From contig JAEWPB010000160.1 of assembly GCA_023399465.1 (NCBI GenBank), forward strand, positions 1 through 22,789: DNA of 22,789 nt, in the 5' to 3' direction. Source of the DNA: Pseudomonadota bacterium. GTDB lineage: Bacteria > Pseudomonadota > Alphaproteobacteria > Rhizobiales > Rhizobiaceae. Positions 8,795 through 15,721 of this stretch are shown in pieces. Under the pieces are notes generated by a model. That model ran no database searches and was not told where the DNA came from. It saw only the letters and a program-made list of their open reading frames with translations. The position numbers were made by a program, and so were the translations under genes. Every line of letters starts with the position of its first letter. Position 1 is the first letter of the stretch.

Positions 8795-10325
8795 GGCTCA
8801 CCAGCCCCTTTCGCGGCGGAGCTGCAAATCTGCCCTCGCCGAACGCGCTCCTGCGCCACATCAATGCGGTGGTGGCCAAGAATTGCGAGAACCGGGACGC
8901 AGGCAGGGCCGAAAGCGGCAAGGCACCTTCGTTGTGCGCCCTGCCCGCTTCTGGCAGTTCCCCGGCTCCATAGGCACAGGCAAGACCCGCGGAAATGCAG
9001 AAAACCAGTCCAAGATCGATCGCCCCTGCAGAAATGACTGCCGCGAGCAGTTGGGCGACGCACGACAGAAGCGCGGCATATCCGACGGCCATATCGACCC
9101 TCGGCCGGTTCGGCCGGCGCAACACCGCAAAGGTCAGGCTGCCGAAGAATATGCAGAAAAGAGCAGTTCCCAGGACCCCGACGCTGGCCAGCAAGGCGAT
9201 AACAAAGCTCGACGCCCGGACACTTCCAAGCCCTGCGCCCATGCCATCGGTGGCGAGGAACACCTCGAACGCCTGGGCATTCCAGCGCATGCGTTCCAAT
9301 CCGGAATCCGACTCCAGCTTGGTCATCACAGTTGCCTGCATCAGTTCGGTGAAGCTTTCCCGCAGCGCCGAATTCATCATGGTCAACATGACCAGCAGCG
9401 GGAGAACGATCAGGCACGTGGCGATGAACTTGAAATGCTGCCCGGTAGCCTGGCGTTGCCATATGCGGACAAAGCAATAGGCCAGGACGATCATCACCGT
9501 GGCCGCGCCCGCAACATAGGCTGTCGTTGACGTGCACAGCACAAGGGATATCGCGAGGGCAGCCGCGACCAGCCCGGTGTGGCGGGCAGGGAAACCCTCC
9601 AGATTGAGAATGAGAATAAACGCGAAGAGGGCCAGCGCGGTGTAGCCATAGGCGCTGGCCTCGGGAAACGAGCCGACGATCCGCTTGAAGTCCCCGACTT
9701 CTCCCTCATTGAGCATCCGATAGTTTGCATTGCGTATGATGGCGAGCAGTTCACCTGAATCGGTGAGATAGGTGACCACATCCGCGATCGCGAAGAACAC
9801 GCAAAGCGCGCCGGTAAAGACAAGTGCCCGCGCGAATATGGGCGATCCGCCAAGACGGCCAAACCCGGCGACGATAGCAAAGCACACCAGCCCGCCGAGC
9901 ATATAGACCGCCTGGGTCACATTGCCCGTTTGGGGTGATATCGGCACGGCGATGATGCTTTGCATCTCCGTATCGCGAGCAAACGCATACACCAGCGTCG
10001 CCCCCTCAAAAATCCGCGGCAAAAATACCGCTGTCAGGACACTGTAGAGGGTGAACAGAAGGAACCAAAACCCGGGTCCCGGGAAAGCCAGGCAGGATAA
10101 GGCTGCGCTCAAGGTCTTCGGGCGAAGGAGGACACCAAGCGACAAGAACAAAAGCGAGAAATGCGCCGGCTGAACGCTCGCACCGCCAAGGGCGGTAATA
10201 ATAATCGCAGCTGCTGCCCCCAGCAGGGCACTGAAGCAAAGGACATATGCCCCCACTTTCAACCCCGCAAACATCGCATAAATACCAACTATCGCCACGA
10301 GGATGCCAATCGGTTCAACGTTCAT
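8787..10325 (-). CDS. Wzy/O-antigen-ligase family EPS polymerase
   Basis: The 512-residue polytopic protein has about 10-11 predicted membrane segments and one long periplasmic loop (about 312-370) rich in charged residues. After the loop comes GMGAGLGSVRASSF (about 361-374), the glycine-rich motif typical of Wzy polymerases and WaaL ligases. It should join lipid-linked repeat units on the periplasmic side, as ExoQ does for succinoglycan. The last about 50 residues are soluble and basic. The gene follows the exoY-like gene by 47 bp and overlaps the Wzz-like gene by 8 bp (ATGCATAA). A polymerase is favoured over a ligase because it sits beside Wzx-, Wzz- and ExoF-type genes. The ribosome-binding site before 10325 is weak (TAGG). 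Confidence 0.82.
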   Translation of the reverse strand: MNVEPIGILVAIVGIYAMFAGLKVGAYVLCFSALLGAAAAIIITALGGASVQPAHFSLLFLSLGVLLRPKTLSAALSCLAFPGPGFWFLLFTLYSVLTAVFLPRIFEGATLVYAFARDTEMQSIIAVPISPQTGNVTQAVYMLGGLVCFAIVAGFGRLGGSPIFARALVFTGALCVFFAIADVVTYLTDSGELLAIIRNANYRMLNEGEVGDFKRIVGSFPEASAYGYTALALFAFILILNLEGFPARHTGLVAAALAISLVLCTSTTAYVAGAATVMIVLAYCFVRIWQRQATGQHFKFIATCLIVLPLLVMLTMMNSALRESFTELMQATVMTKLESDSGLERMRWNAQAFEVFLATDGMGAGLGSVRASSFVIALLASVGVLGTALFCIFFGSLTFAVLRRPNRPRVDMAVGYAALLSCVAQLLAAVISAGAIDLGLVFCISAGLACAYGAGELPEAGRAHNEGALPLSALPASRFSQFLATTALMWRRSAFGEGRFAAPPRKGLVSHA

Positions 10326-10372
10326 TTGCAGGCCTATTGGTTACATGGGCAACGCTCAAAGCATTCGGGATG

Positions 10373-11077
10373 TCAGTAGGATCCGTGCCTCGAAATCAGG
10401 GCTGGCAACGTCCGGAACAAGATCGCGAGGTCCGTCACCAGTGACCAGTACCTGCAGTAGTTGACATCCATTGCCACGCGTTCTGCGTAGGAAACATCGC
10501 TTCTCCCGCTGATCTGCCACGCTCCCGTCATGCCTGGTCGCGCCGACAAATAGAACTGCATGTAGTCCTGGTATCTGGCCAGTTCCTCGGCCACGACAGG
10601 CCGTGGGCCGACGAGGCTCATCTCGCCCCGCAACACGTTCACAAGCTGGGGTAACTCGTCCAAACTGGACCGCCGCAGAACCGCACCTATCCGGGTCAGA
10701 CGGGGATCGTATTTCAGTTTCTGCGACATTTGCCACTCGGTAGCCGCTGCCGGGCACTTCAGCAGATATTCATTCAGCTGTGGCTCGGCGTCTACACACA
10801 TGGTCCGGAACTTCAGGCAACCAAATGAACGACCGGCATACCCAATGCGTTGATGCTTAAACAAAATGGGGCCGCCATCGCAAATCTTGACCGCCAGACC
10901 AATAATCACAAAGGCTGGAAACAGGATGATCAATCCAAACCCCGAAAGAAGTACATCAACTGTTCTTTTCAAGCTCCCGCCCAACACGCCAAAACTGGCA
11001 AAATTCACCGATCCGGACCTAACCAAAACGTTGGATTGCGCTTTGGTTACCGAGGCTTGCGAAAATGTTGGGTTCAT
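10373..11077 (-). CDS. exoY: ExoY-type undecaprenyl-phosphate sugar phosphotransferase
   Basis: The 234-residue protein is a bacterial sugar transferase (Bac_transf, PHPT family). It has one N-terminal membrane segment (about 40-62) and the conserved cytoplasmic blocks KFRTM (89-93), SSLDELPQLVNVLRGEMSLV (137-156), GPRP, and RPGMTGAWQISGRS (180-193). Its length is close to Sinorhizobium ExoY. It starts the repeat by moving a hexose-1-phosphate, galactose in the ExoY case, from UDP-sugar to undecaprenyl phosphate. ExoY/ExoF2-like small enzymes lack the long N-terminal extension of WbaP, as here. It is the first gene of the minus-strand operon. The ATG at 11077 has the strong site AGGAGAGG (11085-11092) at 7-nt spacing. 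Glucose as first sugar is an alternative. Confidence 0.92.
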   Translation of the reverse strand: MNPTFSQASVTKAQSNVLVRSGSVNFASFGVLGGSLKRTVDVLLSGFGLIILFPAFVIIGLAVKICDGGPILFKHQRIGYAGRSFGCLKFRTMCVDAEPQLNEYLLKCPAAATEWQMSQKLKYDPRLTRIGAVLRRSSLDELPQLVNVLRGEMSLVGPRPVVAEELARYQDYMQFYLSARPGMTGAWQISGRSDVSYAERVAMDVNYCRYWSLVTDLAILFRTLPALISRHGSY

Positions 11078-11084
11078 TTCTACG

Positions 11085-11092
11085 CCTCTCCT
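11085..11092 (-). promoter_or_regulatory. Strong ribosome-binding site of exoY
   Basis: On the minus strand these bases read AGGAGAGG and end 7 nt before the exoY ATG. This is the best Shine-Dalgarno match seen in the EPS region. It fixes the start of the first gene of the operon. Confidence 0.8.
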
Positions 11093-11139
11093 GTTCCGTG
11101 CAGGTTCATGCAGGATGCAGGAGAATTGACCGGCTTGTC

Positions 11140-11155
11140 TGTGACCGGAGTCATA
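11140..11155 (+). promoter_or_regulatory. Candidate Crp/Fnr-type operator
   Basis: The sequence TGTGA-CCGGAG-TCATA matches 9 of 10 defined bases of the Crp consensus TGTGA-N6-TCACA and has the TGA-N6-TCA geometry shared by the Crp/Fnr family. It lies in the divergent region between exoY and a crp/fnr-like gene. It ends 118 bp before the regulator ATG (11273) and starts 63 bp upstream of the exoY ATG. The likely binder is the neighbouring regulator or a global Crp. It is a single site found by eye, so chance is not excluded. Confidence 0.5.
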
Positions 11156-11182
11156 GTCAGGCGGTAGTTTTGTTCGTATTAT
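11154..11182 (+). promoter_or_regulatory. Candidate promoter of the regulator-glycosyltransferase operon
   Basis: TAGTCA (11154-11159) and TATTAT (11177-11182) form a -35/-10 pair with 17-bp spacing, matching sigma-70 hexamers at 4/6 and 5/6 positions. If transcription starts about 7 nt after the -10 element (near 11189), the Crp-type dyad would be centred at -41.5, the classic class II activation position. The leader to the ATG would be about 84 nt. Alphaproteobacterial promoters are degenerate, so this is tentative. Confidence 0.35.
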
Positions 11183-11272
11183 CAGAAACGATTGGCCGAC
11201 CTATTTAGGTTCCGCCGTATTTCGCAGAAACAACGAATTCGTCACATACAACTTCCAACCGAGGGGGTCAGT

Positions 11273-12037
11273 ATGGCTTTGAGCGAAGAGACATTCGATG
11301 AGTTGAAGCCGCCATTTTGTTGCGAGTACTTCACGATCATCGGCCGGGACACAACCAGTAAAATCCTGAAAACAAAAGTACTTCGCAAGTATGAAAAGGG
11401 CGCCATCATCTCGCATGGCAATGCCTCGCCAAACGTCTTCATGGTGCGAAAAGGCATCGTGAAGGTGCTGACATACTTTGTCGACGGCCGTGAATTTGTC
11501 GTCGACACCTCCAACGCTGGCAAGCTGATCGGAGAGATTGATGTCTTGCGGCGAACGAAACCGCCATTTGAAGCGCATGCGCTAACCGACTGCGAGCTCT
11601 GGATTCTGGATGGACGGATAATAAGAGACTCCGTCGCCTCATGCCCGGAAATTGGCGCGAATCTGCTCGAATACGCTGTAAAAAGAATCGCGGAATTAGA
11701 AGAAAAGCTGATTTTCCTGGCAAAAATGAGCATTTCCGCCCGTCTTGCGGACACGCTCCTCAAATTGTCCTCGACGGAAACCAGGCAGAAGAAGAATGCC
11801 AACCCAACTATAGTCAACGTATCCCAGTACGAAATTGCATCGATGCTACCGGCATCCCGAGAAAAGGTGAATAGATGTCTGCGAACCTGGGAACGAAGCA
11901 GGATCGTACACCTGTCACCGGGGACAATTACCATCACAAATCCGCGCGCGTTACATGAATACGCGCTGAACAAGAGGCAAGGCCTGCCTGACGCACCAGG
12001 CAGACACACGGCCGGAGCGGAACGCAAACTTAGGTGA
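11273..12037 (+). CDS. Crp/Fnr-family transcriptional regulator
   Basis: The 254-residue protein has an effector-binding beta-roll (about 30-120), a dimerisation helix (about 128-150) and a Crp-type winged helix-turn-helix (about 182-222, VSQYEIASMLPASREKVNRC). In the beta-roll the GE of the phosphate-binding cassette is kept (GKLIGEIDVL), but the Arg-Ser pair that contacts cAMP phosphate in Crp is absent (KPPFEAHA instead). There is no FNR-like N-terminal cysteine cluster, only C16-C17. The ligand is therefore probably neither cAMP nor an Fe-S cluster. The ATG at 11273 has GAGGGGG at 5-nt spacing; the frame is open to a TTG at 11192, but that extension lacks support. It is the first gene of the plus-strand operon and faces the exoY operon, so it likely controls EPS synthesis. 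Its codons are notably AT-rich. Confidence 0.87.
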   Translation: MALSEETFDELKPPFCCEYFTIIGRDTTSKILKTKVLRKYEKGAIISHGNASPNVFMVRKGIVKVLTYFVDGREFVVDTSNAGKLIGEIDVLRRTKPPFEAHALTDCELWILDGRIIRDSVASCPEIGANLLEYAVKRIAELEEKLIFLAKMSISARLADTLLKLSSTETRQKKNANPTIVNVSQYEIASMLPASREKVNRCLRTWERSRIVHLSPGTITITNPRALHEYALNKRQGLPDAPGRHTAGAERKLR

Positions 12038-12044
12038 ATTGTCC

Positions 12045-13418
12045 ATGTCGGAAATCTTTTCGCGTGCGTTCCGGAACAAGCAGTCCGGTGAAAGTGCGAT
12101 AGATGCGGTCATGCCGGCTTACAGTCCTCCGGGCTCTCCTGATTCGATAGCCCATGGACGGACATGCCTCGGAACCGGAGCCACCGGCATTGACCGCGTC
12201 GTTGTCATCAACGATTTTTCTGCACTAAATGGTGGTTGCGCCAGTCTGGCTCTGCTATCGGCCCGGCTGTTTCGACAACTGGGGATTCCCGTCACCTTCT
12301 TGTGTGGTGACGCGGGTGCGACAGCAGAACTCGACGCGCTCGGCATCGAAACAGTTTCGCTTGGCAGCGAGGATATTTTCACGGCCGCACGCAGACGCGC
12401 GGTCGCGAGCGGGCTGCACAACTCGGCTGCGAAAGAATTGATCGCGAACTGGATCGAGAAAAACGACAGCTCTTTTACAATTTATCATGTTCACGGCTGG
12501 GCTAAAATCATGTCGCCCGCGATCTTCCTCGCCCTGGCGCCTGTTGCCGGAAGAACCGTGCTTCATGCACATGATTTCTTCCTCCTTTGCCCGAATGGTA
12601 GCCTATACGACTATTCTTCGCAGTCCCTCTGCAACCGGCAACCACTCAGCCTTGCCTGCATCGCCAGCAACTGTGACAAACGCAACTATGCGCACAAGCT
12701 GTGGCGTGTCGCGCGGTCGACACGATTGCAATCGATCCTGCTGCACAAAAAGAAGCCGCCCCCTTTTTCCCACATTTTCCTGCCCCATGAAAAAATGGCG
12801 CCAGCCTTCAAGCGGTCGGGCTATCCGTCGGAATTGCTCCATACCTTGCGCAATCCGGTAAGCCCGTACACGAAAGAGCGGGTACGCGTCGAAGACCAAT
12901 CGGAATTTTTCTTCATCGGCCAACTGGACTCCGGCAAGGGCGTGGAGGACGCGATCGAGGCCGCCATCCTCGCCGGGGTGCGGCTGACGATTATCGGTGA
13001 CGGGCCGTTGAAGGAACAACTTCGCGGACGTCACCCGAACATCAGCGTTGTTGGCTGGCAAACCCATTCCGAAATTGCCGGACGGATCCGAGCGGCTCGT
13101 GGTCTGTTGATGCCGTCACGCTTTGCCGAACCCTTCGGCCTGGTTGCGGTCGAAGCCTCGCAAAGCGGCATACCTGTAATTCTCTCCAATAGAGCCTACC
13201 TCGCGAACGAAATGGATGCCGGGGGCATCGGCATCGCCTGCGACACTTCCGATGTCGTCGAATTCGCCGCGGCGCTGCGCCGGCTCGCCGAAATGCCCCG
13301 CAACAAGATCCGCATGATGAGCGAACGCGCCTATAGCAGGAATGTGTCGCTTGCGACCGCCCCCGAAGAATGGCGGGACGCCCTTATCGAGCACTACCGA
13401 AGTCTCGTGACGCGTTGA
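12045..13418 (+). CDS. Glycosyltransferase family 4 (GT-B), N-terminally extended
   Basis: The 457-residue protein is a GT4 glycosyltransferase. A polar extension of about 48 residues precedes the first beta-strand (RVVVINDFSALNGGCASLAL). A His-rich segment (YHVHGW, VLHAHDFFLLCPNGSLYDY, about 147-190) lies in the acceptor domain with several cysteines nearby. The donor domain holds FIGQLDSGKGVEDAIEA and the EX7E motif in FAEPFGLVAVEA (E362, E370). It should add a sugar to the lipid-linked repeat in the cytoplasm. The ATG at 12045 is preferred over the in-frame TTG at 12039 because AGGTGA (12032-12037), which overlaps the regulator stop, is 7 nt upstream. The 7-bp gap after the regulator gene indicates one transcript. 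The sugar donor is not identifiable. Confidence 0.85.
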   Translation: MSEIFSRAFRNKQSGESAIDAVMPAYSPPGSPDSIAHGRTCLGTGATGIDRVVVINDFSALNGGCASLALLSARLFRQLGIPVTFLCGDAGATAELDALGIETVSLGSEDIFTAARRRAVASGLHNSAAKELIANWIEKNDSSFTIYHVHGWAKIMSPAIFLALAPVAGRTVLHAHDFFLLCPNGSLYDYSSQSLCNRQPLSLACIASNCDKRNYAHKLWRVARSTRLQSILLHKKKPPPFSHIFLPHEKMAPAFKRSGYPSELLHTLRNPVSPYTKERVRVEDQSEFFFIGQLDSGKGVEDAIEAAILAGVRLTIIGDGPLKEQLRGRHPNISVVGWQTHSEIAGRIRAARGLLMPSRFAEPFGLVAVEASQSGIPVILSNRAYLANEMDAGGIGIACDTSDVVEFAAALRRLAEMPRNKIRMMSERAYSRNVSLATAPEEWRDALIEHYRSLVTR

Positions 13419-13458
13419 GCTCAACTGAAGCGCTCCGCTACAATCTCAGAGGTACAGG

Positions 13459-14607
13459 ATGCGCGTAGCAATCATTCACTACTGGCTGGTCGCATCGCGC
13501 GGCGGCGAGAAGGTCGTCGAGGCACTCTGCGACCTGTATCCCGAAGCCGATATTTTTACTCTTGTCTACGATCGGGAGCGCGTTTCCGAAAAGATCAGGA
13601 GTCACAAGGTGACACCTTCTTTCCTGCAGCGCATTCCGGGTGCTGTTGGCCATTATCAGTCACTGCTGCCGCTGATGCCCTTTGCCCTCGAGAGCTTCGA
13701 TCTCAGCGGCTATGATCTCATCCTGTCCAGTGAATCCGGTCCGGCCAAAGGCATTATTCCGCCTCCTCATACCCCCCATATTTGCTATTGCCATTCGCCG
13801 ATGCGCTATATCTGGGATCACTATCACTCGTATCGCGCGAGTGCAGGGTATTTGCAGAAGTTCATGATGCCGATACTGGCGCCGGCCCTGCGTTCATGGG
13901 ACGTCGGAACCAGCATGCGCGTCGACCGGTTCGTGGCGAATTCGAACCACGTGGCGGCGCGCATCAAGAAATATTATCGCCGTTCGGCAACCGTGGTCTA
14001 TCCGCCGGTCGCCATCGACGACTTCTCGATTTCAGACGAACTTGAGGATTTCTACCTCTGTGCCGGGCAGATCGTGCCTTACAAGCGCATTGATCTTGCC
14101 GTGGCTGCATTCACCCAGACCGGACGCAATCTTGTGGTCATCGGCGAGGGCAAAGGTCTCGATCACCTGAAACGTATCGCCGGCCCTACCGTGCATTTCC
14201 TTGGCCGCGTGCCATTTCCCGTTTTGAAAGAAAAACTCGCGCGATGCAGAGCCCTGATTTTTCCGGGAGAAGAGGATTTTGGCATGGTGCCGGTGGAAGT
14301 GATGGCCAGCGGTAGGCCGGTCATCGCATTTGCCCGCGGGGGCGCGGTCGAGACCGTGCAGGACGGAACCGGCGTGCTTTTCCATGAGCAGTCGGTCAGT
14401 GCCCTGATAGACGCCATCCGATGGTTTGAAGACCGGGAAGCACATTTCCGACCGGCCCGTATCCGGGCTCATGCGGCGCAGTTCAGTACAGAACGCTTCC
14501 TGTCGGGGTTCAAGGCGGTCATTGAAGAGGAACTCGGTTCAGCATCCGCGGTCGCGAAGTCCGAGCGCGGAGATTTGCTTTCCGAAGGACAAGCCCATGG
14601 GTTCTGA
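13459..14607 (+). CDS. Glycosyltransferase family 4, WbaZ-like
   Basis: The 382-residue protein fits the WbaZ-like branch of GT4. The N-terminus is RVAIIHYWLVASRGGEKVVE, followed by ADIFTLVYDRERVSEKIRSH, CYCHSPMRYIWDHY (about 109-122) and the donor domain with CAGQIVPYKRIDLAV. The EX7E pair is E272 and E280 in EEDFGMVPVEVMASGRPVIA. Salmonella WbaZ is a mannosyltransferase, so a GDP-mannose-like donor is possible but unproven. The ATG at 13459 has AGAGG 6 nt upstream (13448-13452). A 40-bp gap separates it from the preceding GT4 gene, and its last codons overlap the next gene by 11 bp. Confidence 0.88.
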   Translation: MRVAIIHYWLVASRGGEKVVEALCDLYPEADIFTLVYDRERVSEKIRSHKVTPSFLQRIPGAVGHYQSLLPLMPFALESFDLSGYDLILSSESGPAKGIIPPPHTPHICYCHSPMRYIWDHYHSYRASAGYLQKFMMPILAPALRSWDVGTSMRVDRFVANSNHVAARIKKYYRRSATVVYPPVAIDDFSISDELEDFYLCAGQIVPYKRIDLAVAAFTQTGRNLVVIGEGKGLDHLKRIAGPTVHFLGRVPFPVLKEKLARCRALIFPGEEDFGMVPVEVMASGRPVIAFARGGAVETVQDGTGVLFHEQSVSALIDAIRWFEDREAHFRPARIRAHAAQFSTERFLSGFKAVIEEELGSASAVAKSERGDLLSEGQAHGF

Positions 14608-15721
14608 ATGCGGCGCTCCCATCAACGTGTTTGTTCATCTCGCCGCCGGCCTTGATGCGAAGCTCTGGCAGGCCAGGAGGGAAAACAAGACTCTCATCGG
14701 AATAAATCATGACCCTTCACCCTATGGCTACGCCCGCGCCGAGGAGATGGGATGCCTGGTGAAATTTGCATCCTGTCCACGCGAAACACCCTTGGCCAAG
14801 GTCCACAGGCTTGCGCTTCGGGTGATGTTGGGTTTCGACTATGTTCATGCCGTCAGGAACATTGATGCGATCCTGGCTTCCGATGTCGTATGGACGCATA
14901 CGGAATCGCAGTTCCTGGCGATCGCCGTGCTTCTGAAGCGAAGAAGACAAAGCCGAGGGCACCCCAAGCTGATCGGACAAGCGGTCTGGCTACTGGACCG
15001 CTGGCCACATCTCTCTCCTTTGCACCGGAAACTCTATTCCTCGCTTGTCGCTGAGCTGGACGCGCTCATCGTCCATTCTCCGAAGAACTATAGCCTGGCC
15101 AGGTCCTATTTCCCGGGTACCCGGGTCGAACTGGTTCTTTTCGGAATTCCGAATGAAGAATACGTGCCCGTTACCGACCGCGACACACAGCCGATCAATG
15201 TTCTGAGTGTCGGGAACGATCGCGATCGAGACTGGAAAACGGCGATCGCCGCCCTCGGGAATCAGGATGACATCAGGCTGAAAATCGTATCCACGACCGC
15301 CAAACAAAGCCTGGCCATGGGCAACCGGAATGTGGAAATCGTCCGCCTACGCAACAACGAGCAGTTACGGCAACTATACAACGATGCTTCTGTCGCCCTC
15401 ATCCCTCTCAAGGACAACTATCACGCAAGCGGCATCACTGTGATGCAGGAGGCCGCTCTTTTGGGCGTACCGATGATTGCCACCGATACCGGTGGCTTGC
15501 GGGCGTACTTCGACGATACGGCTATCAAATACGTACCGCTATCGGATCCGGCCGCGGTTTTACACGCCGTAAGAGAGGTCTGCAGCCACCCCGCCGAAAT
15601 GCGCAAACTCGCCGAAAATGCGCAATGCCGGGCCACGTCTCCGGCACTTGGTTGCAACTCCTACATCGGTCGTCACGTGGACCTGAGTCGCGAGTTGCTG
15701 TCACGGGATATCCGGGCATGA
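14597..15721 (+). CDS. Glycosyltransferase family 4-like, EX7E incomplete
   Basis: The 374-residue protein has a GT-B layout with a GT4-like C-terminal donor domain (VLSVGNDRDRDWKTAIAAL, about 202-220; HASGITVMQEAALLGVPMIA, about 277-296; DTGGLRAYF). The second Glu of EX7E is present (E286), but the first position is Ala278 in HASGITVMQE. The N-terminal half is only weakly typical. The ATG at 14597 is chosen because GAAGGAC ends 6 nt upstream. The frame is open for 57 more codons, but these lie inside the previous gene. It overlaps the upstream gene by 11 bp and the downstream GH16 gene by 4 bp (ATGA), so translation is probably coupled. It likely adds one sugar of the repeat; donor unknown. 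Confidence 0.78.
   Translation: MGSECGAPINVFVHLAAGLDAKLWQARRENKTLIGINHDPSPYGYARAEEMGCLVKFASCPRETPLAKVHRLALRVMLGFDYVHAVRNIDAILASDVVWTHTESQFLAIAVLLKRRRQSRGHPKLIGQAVWLLDRWPHLSPLHRKLYSSLVAELDALIVHSPKNYSLARSYFPGTRVELVLFGIPNEEYVPVTDRDTQPINVLSVGNDRDRDWKTAIAALGNQDDIRLKIVSTTAKQSLAMGNRNVEIVRLRNNEQLRQLYNDASVALIPLKDNYHASGITVMQEAALLGVPMIATDTGGLRAYFDDTAIKYVPLSDPAAVLHAVREVCSHPAEMRKLAENAQCRATSPALGCNSYIGRHVDLSRELLSRDIRA

Noticed and set aside
8746..9537. 263-codon minus-strand frame overlapping the polymerase gene
   Set aside because: Cys/His/Arg-rich translation without membrane segments; the alternative frame gives a clean polytopic Wzy protein.
11192..11272. Upstream TTG start for the Crp/Fnr gene
   Set aside because: No ribosome-binding site; it would start about 3 nt after the predicted transcription start, while ATG 11273 has GAGGGGG at ideal spacing.
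13414..13425. Perfect 12-bp palindrome GTTGAGCTCAAC at the end of the first plus-strand GT4 gene
   Set aside because: It overlaps the stop codon, has no T-run and stands alone; likely chance.
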